Positions 8,930 to 16,880 of a DNA stretch of 44,214 nt are shown piece by piece (position 1 is the stretch's first letter; each line of letters begins with the position of its first letter). Below the pieces are notes generated by a model. The model did not search any database. It saw only the letters and a program-made list of their open reading frames with translations, and was not told the origin of the DNA. The translations under genes and the position numbers were made by a program. Where the stretch lies: positions 1 through 44,214 of the forward strand of contig CALGAR010000130.1 in assembly GCA_937959285.1 (NCBI GenBank). Reading direction: 5' to 3'. This DNA comes from an uncultured Bryobacterales bacterium (GTDB lineage: Bacteria > Acidobacteriota > Terriglobia > Bryobacterales > Bryobacteraceae).

Positions 8930-8979
8930 GCGCTTAGACTCTGCGCGGAAACTTTGGTTTCTTCCTTTGGATAGCCGGG

Positions 8980-9621
8980 TTAGTTTTCAGGTTCAGGCTG
9001 AGACGCCGCCGCCAGATTTGGTTGCCACAACACTTCTTCGATCTTCATGATGTGGTTCGCCCAGCGGCTCCAGACGAAGAACGCGTCGCTCAAGCGGTTG
9101 AGGTATCGGATGATCTGCTGATCCACCTCTTCCTCATGAGCAAGCGCAACCGCAATTCGTTCCGCGCGGCGGCAGACGGTGCGGCAGACATGCAACTCGG
9201 TATTTAGCCTCGATCCTCCCGGAAGGACAAACGATCTCAGCCGTGGCAGAGGCTCATTCATCTGGTCGATCTCGTGCTCTAGCTGAGCAATCTCGGCCGA
9301 GGTAATCCGTGGCTGGCGGGGATGGACATCTTTGGGGAGGGTGGCCAGAATCGAACCGAGATTGAAAAGTTCATGCTGAACGCGTCTGAGAATCCGGGCG
9401 AGTTTGTCGAGATCGGGATATTTGGCCGTTAGCTCCTCGGCGGAAAGGCAGGCCATTCCTACAAATGAGTTCAGTTCGTCGACGGTCCCGTAGCAGTCGA
9501 TTCGCAGTGAGTCCTTTCGTACCCGCTGGCCACCTGCAAGACTGGTCTGGCCTGTGTCGCCGCCTCGCGTGTAGATGCGATTCAGCGCGATGCGTGGCTC
9601 ATCAAAAACAGTCTTTGGCAT
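8980..9621 (-). CDS. Cob(I)alamin adenosyltransferase, PduO/MMAB type
   Basis: A 213-residue enzyme that moves the adenosyl group of ATP to cob(I)alamin, making adenosylcobalamin. The N-terminal ATP-binding motif YTRGGDTGQTSL, then YGTVDELNSFVG, the LPGGSRLNTELHVCRTVCRRAER helix and a C-terminal LNRLSDAFFVWSRW segment are diagnostic of the PduO/ATR family. I chose ATG 9621: the conserved region starts about 16 residues in, and AGGGAGG lies upstream. Longer in-frame starts overlap icmA. It diverges from an AdoCbl-dependent mutase, for which it probably supplies the cofactor. There is no cobalamin riboswitch in the 93-base gap. Confidence 0.93.
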   Translation of the reverse strand: MPKTVFDEPRIALNRIYTRGGDTGQTSLAGGQRVRKDSLRIDCYGTVDELNSFVGMACLSAEELTAKYPDLDKLARILRRVQHELFNLGSILATLPKDVHPRQPRITSAEIAQLEHEIDQMNEPLPRLRSFVLPGGSRLNTELHVCRTVCRRAERIAVALAHEEEVDQQIIRYLNRLSDAFFVWSRWANHIMKIEEVLWQPNLAAASQPEPEN

Positions 9622-9702
9622 GAAGATCCCGGCCTCCCTTTCTCCATTGTACGGAGGCTCTGCCGCTTCAGGTTTTGCAGGAATCAATGATATAGCAGCA
9701 GA

Positions 9703-9708
9703 TACAAT
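9703..9708 (+). promoter_or_regulatory. -10 box TACAAT, probable leaderless start of icmA
   Basis: TACAAT lies only six bases before the ATG, so transcription would start at or next to the start codon. No Shine-Dalgarno sequence is present. No clear -35 is seen. Confidence 0.5.
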
Positions 9709-9714
9709 AAAAGT

Positions 9715-11331
9715 ATGAGCGAGCCTCGCGGCACATCCGTTCCTTCGGGCCGCTCGTTCAAGACCTTGAGCGGGCTGCCGGTAGAGCCGGTCTACGGACC
9801 GGAACACATAGAAGGACTGGACCCGCGCCGCGACCTTGGCGCTCCGGGTCAGTTCCCCTACACCCGCGGCATTCATCCCACCATGTATCGAGGCAAGCTC
9901 TGGACGATGCGGCAGTTCTCAGGGTTTGCAACACCCGAAGAGACGAACCGCCGCTATCGCTACTTGCTCGAACAGGGTCAGACTGGACTATCGGTGGCTT
10001 TTGATCTGCCCACGCTGATGGGCTACGACGCGGATCATCCGGCATCGCTTGGCGAGGTGGGCAAGTGCGGCGTTTCCGTCAGCTCGCTGGAGGATATGGA
10101 GATCCTTTTCGACTCCATTCCACTTGCCGACGTCAGCGTGTCGATGACCATCAACTCGCCGGCTTCGGTCATCTGGTGCATGTATCTGGCGGTTGCGGAA
10201 AAGCAGGGCGTGGACTGGACCCGGCTGAACGGCACGCTGCAGAACGACATTCTCAAGGAGTACATCGCACAGAAGGAGTTCATTTATCCTCCACGCCCGT
10301 CCATGCGTCTGGTGACGGATGTAATCGAATATGCGGCCCGGAACGTGCCGAAGTACAACCCGATCTCGATCAGCGGATACCACATTCGCGAGGCGGGCTC
10401 TACGGCTGTTCAGGAGCTGGCCTTCACTCTGCGCGACGGCGTGGAATATGTTGAATGGGCGCTCGAGCGCGGATTAACGATCGACGAATTCGCACCCCGG
10501 CTGAGCTTCTTCTTCAACGCTCATAACGATTTCTTTGAGGAGATCGCCAAATACAGGGCCGCGCGCAAGATGTGGGCGCACCTGATGCGAGACCGCTTCG
10601 GCGCCAGGGACGAGCGAAGCATGAAGCTCCGCTTCCACGCGCAAACGGCCGGCTGTTCTCTCACCTGGCAGCAGCCATACAACAACGTTGTTCGCACTAC
10701 GATCCAGGCGCTGGCCGCCGTCCTGGGCGGGGCTCAAAGCCTGCACACGAATTCGCTCGACGAAGCTTACGCTTTGCCGAGTGAGCAGGCGGTTACGATC
10801 GCTCTCCGAACGCAGCAGATCATTGCCTATGAGAACGGCGTTGCTTCAACGGCGGATCCCCTCGGCGGGAGCTACTTTCTGGAGCGCCTGACGCTGGATA
10901 TGGAACAGGCGGCAGGGGATTATATCCGCCGAATTGACGAAATGGGCGGCATGATCGCTGCAATCGAGCGCGGATTTCCGCAGAGCGAGATCGCCGAGGC
11001 CAGCTATCAGTATCAGAAAGAGCAGGAATCTGGCGAGCGTGTCATCGTCGGAGTCAATCGCTTTATAGAGCAGAAAGAGGAGCCAATCGAGCTTCTGCAA
11101 ATTGACGAGTCGGCGCAGCAGCGGCAGTGCGAAAAGCTGAGCGCGCTGAGGTCGAGGCGCAATAACGACCGGGTGCGTGCAGCGCTCGATGAGCTCCGGC
11201 ATGCGGCCGCCGGCACGGAGAACACGATTCCGTATATGCTGGATGCAGTCCGCTGCTATGCCACGGTCGGAGAGATTTGCGAAGCGTTGCGCGATGTGTT
11301 CGGCTCCTGGCACGAACGTAGCGTTCTATAA
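9715..11331 (+). CDS. icmA: AdoCbl-dependent acyl-CoA mutase large subunit, isobutyryl-CoA mutase type
   Basis: A 538-residue catalytic subunit of the methylmalonyl-CoA mutase superfamily without its own B12 domain. It has TMYRGKLWTMRQ, SVAFDLPTLMGYD, SISGYHIREAG, DEFAPRLSFFF and NVVRTTIQALAAVLGG. Three active-site positions can be placed by spacing: Phe68, Gln186 and His223 match methylmalonyl-CoA mutase Tyr89, Arg207 and His244 exactly (118 and 37 residues apart). Phe and Gln at the first two are the isobutyryl-CoA mutase signature; Arg207 binds the methylmalonyl carboxylate and is missing here. Predicted reaction: isobutyryl-CoA to n-butyryl-CoA. The B12 subunit follows 34 bases later. Automated pipelines would probably call it methylmalonyl-CoA mutase. 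Confidence 0.85.
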   Translation: MSEPRGTSVPSGRSFKTLSGLPVEPVYGPEHIEGLDPRRDLGAPGQFPYTRGIHPTMYRGKLWTMRQFSGFATPEETNRRYRYLLEQGQTGLSVAFDLPTLMGYDADHPASLGEVGKCGVSVSSLEDMEILFDSIPLADVSVSMTINSPASVIWCMYLAVAEKQGVDWTRLNGTLQNDILKEYIAQKEFIYPPRPSMRLVTDVIEYAARNVPKYNPISISGYHIREAGSTAVQELAFTLRDGVEYVEWALERGLTIDEFAPRLSFFFNAHNDFFEEIAKYRAARKMWAHLMRDRFGARDERSMKLRFHAQTAGCSLTWQQPYNNVVRTTIQALAAVLGGAQSLHTNSLDEAYALPSEQAVTIALRTQQIIAYENGVASTADPLGGSYFLERLTLDMEQAAGDYIRRIDEMGGMIAAIERGFPQSEIAEASYQYQKEQESGERVIVGVNRFIEQKEEPIELLQIDESAQQRQCEKLSALRSRRNNDRVRAALDELRHAAAGTENTIPYMLDAVRCYATVGEICEALRDVFGSWHERSVL

Positions 11332-11351
11332 TCATAGCGGCGTTTTATAAT
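11321..11351 (+). repeat. Tandem GCGTT(C/T)TATAAT repeat at the icmA-icmB junction
   Basis: GCGTTCTATAAT (11321-11332) and GCGTTTTATAAT (11340-11351) are 12-mers with one mismatch, 19 bases apart. Each ends in a perfect TATAAT. The first overlaps the icmA stop codon; the second lies 14 bases before the icmB ATG. They could give icmB its own promoter. Confidence 0.45.
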
Positions 11352-11365
11352 TGAAGCTGGAGTCC

Positions 11366-11767
11366 ATGGACAAGCGGATCCGCGTTCTGGTGGCAAAGCC
11401 CGGACTGGACGGCCACGACCGCGGGGCGAAAGTGATTGCCCGCGCGTTGCGGGACGCCGGAATGGAAGTCATCTATACCGGTCTCCGCCAGACACCCGAG
11501 ATGATCGTCGATGCAGCACTGCAGGAAGACGTTCAGGTGATCGGGTTGTCAATTCTTTCCGGCGCGCACAATACGATTGTGCCGCGAGTGCTGGAACTGC
11601 TTCGAGAAAAGGGAATGAGTGATGTGCTGCTTGTAGTCGGAGGGACGGTCCCGGATGAGGACGCCGAACGGCTGAAGCAGCAAGGCGTGTCCGCCGTGTT
11701 CCAACCGGGGGCCTCGCTGGAGCAGATTGTCGATTTTATCCGTTTGTCAGTCAAACAGCCGGCATGA
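11366..11767 (+). CDS. icmB: B12-binding small subunit of isobutyryl-CoA mutase
   Basis: A 133-residue cobalamin-binding domain protein that holds AdoCbl for the large subunit. It shows the base-off motif DGHDRG near the N-terminus (His ligand to cobalt), then SILSGAHN and VVGGTVPDED, matching the DxHxxG-SxL-GG pattern. Its length fits stand-alone IcmB or MCM small subunits. I chose ATG 11366 (CTGGAG four to nine bases upstream) over a TTG five codons earlier. The gene follows icmA on the same strand, possibly with its own TATAAT. The MeaB/ArgK-type GTPase chaperone is not in the window. Confidence 0.9.
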   Translation: MDKRIRVLVAKPGLDGHDRGAKVIARALRDAGMEVIYTGLRQTPEMIVDAALQEDVQVIGLSILSGAHNTIVPRVLELLREKGMSDVLLVVGGTVPDEDAERLKQQGVSAVFQPGASLEQIVDFIRLSVKQPA

Positions 11768-11899
11768 GTCTTGTTCCTTCTTTGTCCTGTCTTCGAGGAC
11801 GGTGATGGATCAGGGGGATTGGTGGCTGAGGGCGCCCCGCGTGAACAGAGGGCCGGTCTGCCGGAGTCAAGGCGGGACCGGTCGAGAGAAAGAGAGGCA

Positions 11900-13195
11900 A
11901 TGCAAGACAAATTAAACATCGCGGTGTTTGTCGATTACGACAACATCGAGATCGGGGTGAAGTCCACGCTTCGCCGCGAGTTTGACGTATCGCTAGCGCT
12001 GGAAGCGTTAAAGGAGCGGGGCGATATCGTCGCGAAGTTCGCCTACGCCAACTGGAGCCGGCAGGAAGGAGCTACAAGGCAAATGGCGGAGAACGCGGTG
12101 CAGATGGTGCAGCGCATCCCCTCGCCTCGTGGCGACAAGAACGGCGCCGATATCAACCTGGCGCTCGACGCCCTGGAAATGGCGTTCACTCACAGTCATG
12201 TGAATGCCTTCGCAATTGTCAGCGGCGACAGTGATTTTATTCCGCTCGTGAACAAGCTGAAGGAGTACGGGAAAACGGTTTTCGTTGTCGGCGGAAAGGC
12301 TTTCACGAGCACGATCCTCCAACAAAACTGTCACGAATTCGTCAGCTACGAGTCTCTGCTTGATGGCGCACCGGCACGTACTGGCAAGGGGCAGTCTTCG
12401 CAGAAGGACCGCGAACGAGGGCAGGGGCAGCAGAGAACTCGTCCGGCGCCCCTCGATCTGGCGCTCGCGATGCCATTGGTCGAACGCGCGCTACAGGTTC
12501 TGGAGCGCCGTGCAGTCCAGCCGCAGCTTGGACTCCTCAAGTCCACCATGCTGCAGCTTGACTCCACGTTTAGCGAAAAGGCCTACGGGGCAAGCAGCTT
12601 CTCAGATTTCATTGAAAAGCTGAAAAAGGCGGACCTGGTCAACGTAACCGGATCGGGCGGGCGCTATCTGATCGAGCGCAAGAACACGCAGCCGGAGAAA
12701 CCCGCTCCGAAGCCTGAAGAGGCGCTCCCGATGCTCCGTGACGTGCTCGAAACGCACCGCATGGAGATGGAGAATGGAGCTCTTTCGGAGGAGCTTGAGG
12801 CGTGGGTGAAGGCGGAAGCTCCCAACTTCGATCCGACGGCGTACGGATTCCAGGAGTTCGCGGAGTTCCTCAATTACGCGCAAGACAAGCTGCTGGTGCG
12901 CATTGAGCCCGACGAAGAGAAGGGATTACTCGTCTTCCTGGGCGCGGAGTTCTACCCGCCCGCGCCTGAAGTCGTACCAGAACCGGACATTCTACCGGAC
13001 GAAGAGGACGAGGTCCAGCCGATCGTGCCCGGACAACCCTCTCTGGTTGATCCAAATCCACCACCTCCACCGCCCCTGATTCCGCTGAAGGCGACTCGTA
13101 AGGTGGCTCGAAAGAGAGCAGCGGCTTCGTCGGCAGGCGGAACGACAGAGCGCGTCAGACGCACGACAACACGCCGGAAGAAGGTTCAGGAATAA
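11900..13195 (+). CDS. NYN (PIN-like) domain protein with LOTUS/OST-HTH domains, putative RNase
   Basis: 431 residues. The N-terminal NYN domain (about 5-155) keeps the four acidic residues of the PIN-like metal site: Asp12 in FVDYDN, Asp84 in GADINLALD, and Asp110 and Asp112 in VSGDSDF. Two winged-helix segments follow (about 185-262 and 275-350) that resemble OST-HTH/LOTUS RNA-binding domains. The tail has an acidic/Pro-rich linker with seven consecutive prolines, then a Lys/Arg-rich end likely to bind nucleic acid. Bacterial NYN-LOTUS proteins are inferred RNA-processing enzymes; no substrate is known here. ATG 11900 has AGAGAGG upstream. A strong terminator begins two bases after the stop codon. 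Confidence 0.85.
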   Translation: MQDKLNIAVFVDYDNIEIGVKSTLRREFDVSLALEALKERGDIVAKFAYANWSRQEGATRQMAENAVQMVQRIPSPRGDKNGADINLALDALEMAFTHSHVNAFAIVSGDSDFIPLVNKLKEYGKTVFVVGGKAFTSTILQQNCHEFVSYESLLDGAPARTGKGQSSQKDRERGQGQQRTRPAPLDLALAMPLVERALQVLERRAVQPQLGLLKSTMLQLDSTFSEKAYGASSFSDFIEKLKKADLVNVTGSGGRYLIERKNTQPEKPAPKPEEALPMLRDVLETHRMEMENGALSEELEAWVKAEAPNFDPTAYGFQEFAEFLNYAQDKLLVRIEPDEEKGLLVFLGAEFYPPAPEVVPEPDILPDEEDEVQPIVPGQPSLVDPNPPPPPPLIPLKATRKVARKRAAASSAGGTTERVRRTTTRRKKVQE

Positions 13196-13196
13196 A

Positions 13197-13232
13197 GACA
13201 GGCCTCCCCTATAGGAGGCCTGTCGGCTTTTC
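13197..13232 (+). terminator. Rho-independent terminator after the NYN-LOTUS gene
   Basis: GACAGGCCTCC (13197-13207) and GGAGGCCTGTC (13214-13224) form a perfect 11-bp stem with a six-base loop, followed by GGCTTTTC. It starts two bases after the stop codon. Confidence 0.85.
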
Positions 13233-13272
13233 ACCTACAATCGCCACACTTTCGTTCTTCGTTTCGGCTTCG

Positions 13273-13278
13273 TACAAT
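13273..13278 (+). promoter_or_regulatory. -10 box TACAAT, ridA
   Basis: TACAAT stands eight bases before the ridA ATG. It implies a leaderless or near-leaderless transcript. No strong -35 is visible. Confidence 0.4.
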
Positions 13279-13286
13279 TGCAGGCA

Positions 13287-13667
13287 ATGATCGAAGAAAT
13301 TTTCCCTAAAGATGGCGCGCGTCCGCGCGGTCCTTACTCGCCTGCTGTACGGGCTGGTGACTTTATCTTTGTTGCCGGTCAGGTGCCGTCAGATCCGGTG
13401 ACCAATGAGCTATCCACCGGCGATATCAAACACGAAACCCGGTTGGCGCTCGCGAATCTCAAACGGGTGCTGGAGGCTGCCGGCGCATCGCCAGCCGATG
13501 TGGTGCGCTGTAACGTCTACCTGGCCGACGGCGGGGACTTCGCCGCGATGAACGAAGTCTACGCCGAGTTCTTCGGGGACCGGCGGCCCGCACGGACCAC
13601 GGTCGTAGTGAAGTTTGCCGCCGATATCAAGGTGGAAATCGACTGTATTGCCTACAAGCCTCGCTGA
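13287..13667 (+). CDS. ridA: RidA-family enamine/imine deaminase
   Basis: A 126-residue cytosolic protein of the RidA/YjgF/UK114 family, which hydrolyses reactive 2-aminoacrylate and similar imines released by PLP enzymes. Visible family marks are RGPYSPAVRAGDFIFVAGQ, the NLKRVLEAAGAS helix, VYLADGGDFAAMNEVY and the RPARTTV motif whose Arg binds the substrate carboxylate. Length is normal. I chose ATG 13287 rather than the TTG three codons earlier, which overlaps the -10 box. It sits alone between a terminator and a convergent gene. Confidence 0.93.
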   Translation: MIEEIFPKDGARPRGPYSPAVRAGDFIFVAGQVPSDPVTNELSTGDIKHETRLALANLKRVLEAAGASPADVVRCNVYLADGGDFAAMNEVYAEFFGDRRPARTTVVVKFAADIKVEIDCIAYKPR

Positions 13668-13689
13668 AGCAGGCCGGGCTGGCCGGGAG

Positions 13690-15654
13690 CTAGTAATTAG
13701 CTCTCGGCCGCTCGTAGGGATCCTTCATGTACTTGGCAGCCTCTTCCTGAGCCCCTTGCGTATTGTCTTTGGTCCGCATCGCAAGTGTGTACTCATTCCG
13801 AGCCCGCTCGCGCTGCCCCGTGATGTCGAAGATCTTGCCTAAATTGATTCGCGACCAGACCTCAGTCCAGGCGGGCTCCAGGTCTCCGTTCAAAGCTTCG
13901 CGAAACGCGTTTGCAGCGGACTGATAGTTGTTCTGCAGGAAGAACACTTCACCCACGCGATAGTGCGCCAGGGAGCTGTTGCGATTGACGTCCAACGCCT
14001 TCTGATACTCGCGGAGCGCCTCGGTAAACTCCCCGATTTCGGCAAACTGCTCCCCCCGGCGAATGGCGACGGCCACCCGCATCTTGTTGTTGAAACGCAG
14101 GACCTGATTGCCGGGATCGATGATGATGTTCTTCGGCTTGCCGAAGGTCTCAACGATAAACTCGGAGGACGTCCCTACCACCTCGATCCGCTTCTCTTCC
14201 GGATTTCCCTCGGTTTCGATCTTGAGGGTCACGGGCATCCGGAAGGTATCGAGATCCTGGGAAATCTTACCCATTACGCGGAATCCCTTCTGGGTTCGGA
14301 AGACGGTGTAGTCCATCTTAAATTCAGGCGCTCCGCTCGACTCAATCCACTGGATGAAGAAGTAACCCAGGTTCTGTCCGGAGACGGTTTCGACCACCTT
14401 GCGGAAGTCGTCGGTGTGGACGGGCTTCCAGGCAAACTGCTCTGGCACTGCCCGGAGCACCTTCTTGAAGCTGTCGTCGCCGATCACCGACCGGAGCATG
14501 TTCAGGACTGCGGCTCCCTTGCCGCCGGCCAGCGCAACCAGCTCGGGAGAATAGTCCTCCAACCTCCCGGCCTGACTCATGGGCGGATTCTCGACGGTCA
14601 ACGCTTCGACGTACGTATCGCGAATATCGGATTCAACCGAGCCAGGACCATTCACATGTTCGAGGTAGAGCAATTCGCTGTACCGCGCGGGGCCATACGT
14701 CAGCCAGAGATGGTTGCGGCTCGCCGGCGACACAAGCGCGCTCCACCATTGCCAGGCAATCTGGTTAGCCAGGACGCGGACATTCACGCTCTCGCTGATC
14801 GCCTTCGGGGAGAGGAACAGAACGCCCGGGGCGGAATAGCCGGAAGGGGCTCCCTGTTCGGTTTCCACGAGCGTGAGTCCGGCCTGGGGAGGCAATCCAT
14901 AGAGGCTTGTGAGGAAGGTCATGATCTTCCCGGTCTCTTCCCCGTAAGCGTTCGCCATGGACGCCTCTTTGCCACGGAAGTAGACTTCGGTCGATACTCC
15001 CTGGCTGCGGACCACTACGGGTTCGCCGCGCACAACAGCAATGCTGCCCGGAAATGTAGGGTTGGAGTAGCGGAAGATATAGGTCGTCTGACCGGCATGT
15101 GTCTCAGTGGTCGGCGTTCCTCCGGAGACGACGCGATATCCGGAGGGCACGCTGATGCGCAGTTCCGCGGTGTAGCGGTCGACAGTGTAATCATTCACCG
15201 GGAACCAGCGCGACGGATAGGTGAGGAAGCCGTAGTCAGGCTTAATCGCGGCGAATTTCAGACCATAGACTGGAGATTCTTCGTCTCCACTCAGCCGGCC
15301 GTCGTAGGTGAAGGTAAGGCTTTGCGGTTGGTTTTTCGGCAGGGACTCGGGAAAGTTCAGGCGGATGGTGAAGTCCTGGGGAACCCGCGAGGCCGGGACC
15401 TGGCGGCCCTGCGCGTCGACTACGCGGGCGACGTTCATCGCATTGTTCAACTCGAAGGCGGCCGTCGACGTGTGGTCGTCCAGAGGTACGAAGTCGATCT
15501 TTGCCGTAGCCTCCACGGTTTGGGCCTGAGGATTGATCACAGCCTGGATGGTGTAATGCTGCACATCGAGGCGTCCGCCGCGCCGTTCCTGGGCCGTGAG
15601 GCAGACGGATAACAGAGCGAACAGCGCCAGTACGGTTGCGATTCTGCGTGACAT
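13690..15654 (-). CDS. Secreted M1-peptidase-like pseudoenzyme with C-terminal TPRs
   Basis: 654 residues with an N-terminal signal peptide (hydrophobic 6-20, then AQ). Residues about 25-530 follow the M1 aminopeptidase fold: a beta-rich N-domain and a peptidase-like core with QIAWQWWSALVSP and LWLTYGPARYSELLYLE. The zinc site is destroyed: HExxH is N297-Q-I-A-W301, and the third ligand Glu, 19 residues on, is Tyr320. The exopeptidase GAMEN motif reads GAPSGYS. It should not cleave peptides by the M1 mechanism. About three TPR motifs follow (roughly 540-640). It is periplasmic or surface-exposed, probably a binding or scaffold protein. It lies seven bases after lpxB on the same strand. Confidence 0.8.
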   Translation of the reverse strand: MSRRIATVLALFALLSVCLTAQERRGGRLDVQHYTIQAVINPQAQTVEATAKIDFVPLDDHTSTAAFELNNAMNVARVVDAQGRQVPASRVPQDFTIRLNFPESLPKNQPQSLTFTYDGRLSGDEESPVYGLKFAAIKPDYGFLTYPSRWFPVNDYTVDRYTAELRISVPSGYRVVSGGTPTTETHAGQTTYIFRYSNPTFPGSIAVVRGEPVVVRSQGVSTEVYFRGKEASMANAYGEETGKIMTFLTSLYGLPPQAGLTLVETEQGAPSGYSAPGVLFLSPKAISESVNVRVLANQIAWQWWSALVSPASRNHLWLTYGPARYSELLYLEHVNGPGSVESDIRDTYVEALTVENPPMSQAGRLEDYSPELVALAGGKGAAVLNMLRSVIGDDSFKKVLRAVPEQFAWKPVHTDDFRKVVETVSGQNLGYFFIQWIESSGAPEFKMDYTVFRTQKGFRVMGKISQDLDTFRMPVTLKIETEGNPEEKRIEVVGTSSEFIVETFGKPKNIIIDPGNQVLRFNNKMRVAVAIRRGEQFAEIGEFTEALREYQKALDVNRNSSLAHYRVGEVFFLQNNYQSAANAFREALNGDLEPAWTEVWSRINLGKIFDITGQRERARNEYTLAMRTKDNTQGAQEEAAKYMKDPYERPRANY

Positions 15655-15661
15655 TGGTAGC

Positions 15662-16798
15662 TTACTTCCCTTTCAAAAGCTCCTCTGCCAGGTCCGCGGC
15701 TCGCTCGATCGGGTCATGATCGGAACTCAGCTTCCGCGCCACCGTGGCAAGTTCTTCCTTCATACGATGTCGAGCGGGAGCGTCGGTGAGAAGCCTCGCA
15801 GCCTCGTCGGCAAGGCGGGCTCCTGTCATCTCCCCCTGCATCAGCTCCGGCACAACCTTCTTCTCGGCGACGAGATTCACCATTGAATAAAAAGGTACAT
15901 CCACCAGAAATTTTCCGATAAACCAGCTCAGCCCAGTGACCCTGTAAAAGGTCACCATCGGCGTGCCCAGAAGCGCGGCTTCGATGGTAACGGTTCCGCT
16001 GGCGGCAAGCGCAACGTCGCTGTGGGCGAGAACGTCCCAGGTCTCCCCCTCGACGATGCGAATAGCGGTACCTCTCGTCTTTTCCCTCAGATCCTTCGCT
16101 ACCCTTGACCCGGACGGCACGGCCAGTACGTACGTCACGGGAATCCGCCGCTCCAACTGCTGCGCGCAATCCAGCACCGCTGGCAGATGCCTTCCGATCT
16201 CCCCGGTTCTGCTCCCCGGCAAAAGCGCCACCAGGGGCTTATCCCTCGGAATCTTGTGTTTCCCGAAAAAGTCCTCCCGCCGGCACGATGGCGCGACCAG
16301 CGAGGCCAGCGGATGACCAATGTAGAACGCCCGAACCCCGTTGTCGCAAAAGAACTTTTCCTCAAATGGAAAGATGCAGAGCAGGCGATCCACGTTTCGA
16401 CGCAGGCTATGAATTCTCCCCTTACGCCAAGCCCATGCCTGAGGGGCGACCAGATAGCAGACGGGAATGTCCAGTTTTCGGAGCTGAGCGGCTACCCGCA
16501 GGTGAAAATCCGGGCTATCTGTAAGAATCGCAAGGGCTGGACGCTGCTTCCTGGCGCTGGCGAGGAGTTTCCTGTACTCCCCGTAGATCCTGGGAATGTG
16601 CGACACAACCTCCACCAGGCCGACCACAGAGAGGTTCGCCGCGTCCACCACCGGTTCTACTCCGGCTGCCTGCATCCGGTGCCCCGCACAGCCGAAAAAC
16701 CGGGTACTCGGCATGCGGCGCCGCAGGGCCTGTACGAGGCGCGCTGCATAAAGATCACCGGAGGCTTCCCCGGCGGAAACAAGAATGCTTCGAGACAC
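15662..16798 (-). CDS. lpxB: Lipid-A-disaccharide synthase
   Basis: A 378-residue GT19 glycosyltransferase that joins UDP-diacylglucosamine and lipid X in lipid A synthesis, at the inner face of the cytoplasmic membrane. It begins with the hallmark AGEASGDLYAARLV, then TDSPDFHLRVA, YLVAPQAWAWRKGR, FPFEEKFF, YIGHPLAS, LLPGSRTGEI and ASGTVTIEAALLGTPMV. Length is standard. The start is GTG 16798 with AGGAGG five bases upstream. No other lpx genes are near. The M1-like gene lies seven bases downstream, suggesting one transcript. Confidence 0.95.
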   Translation of the reverse strand: MSRSILVSAGEASGDLYAARLVQALRRRMPSTRFFGCAGHRMQAAGVEPVVDAANLSVVGLVEVVSHIPRIYGEYRKLLASARKQRPALAILTDSPDFHLRVAAQLRKLDIPVCYLVAPQAWAWRKGRIHSLRRNVDRLLCIFPFEEKFFCDNGVRAFYIGHPLASLVAPSCRREDFFGKHKIPRDKPLVALLPGSRTGEIGRHLPAVLDCAQQLERRIPVTYVLAVPSGSRVAKDLREKTRGTAIRIVEGETWDVLAHSDVALAASGTVTIEAALLGTPMVTFYRVTGLSWFIGKFLVDVPFYSMVNLVAEKKVVPELMQGEMTGARLADEAARLLTDAPARHRMKEELATVARKLSSDHDPIERAADLAEELLKGK

Positions 16799-16859
16799 AG
16801 GCTCCTCCTATTATCTCTTGCAGACAATTCGTCGCGGAAGAACCTTCGAAAGCGTCTGA

Positions 16860-16865
16860 TACAAT
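16860..16865 (+). promoter_or_regulatory. -10 box TACAAT upstream of the 257-residue unknown gene
   Basis: TACAAT ends 15 bases before the ATG at 16881. No Shine-Dalgarno is visible between them, so the leader would be under about 10 bases. Confidence 0.35.
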
Positions 16866-16880
16866 GGCGGATTAGTCTAG

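Noticed and set aside
9622..9714. Possible cobalamin riboswitch between the adenosyltransferase and the mutase
   Set aside because: The gap is only 93 bases and shows no B12-box-like element or multi-stem fold.
13963..15612. A 549-codon open frame on the plus strand opposite the M1-like gene
   Set aside because: The minus strand encodes a protein with a signal peptide, M1-like motifs and TPRs; the plus frame has no recognisable domain and is a by-product of GC-rich codon use.
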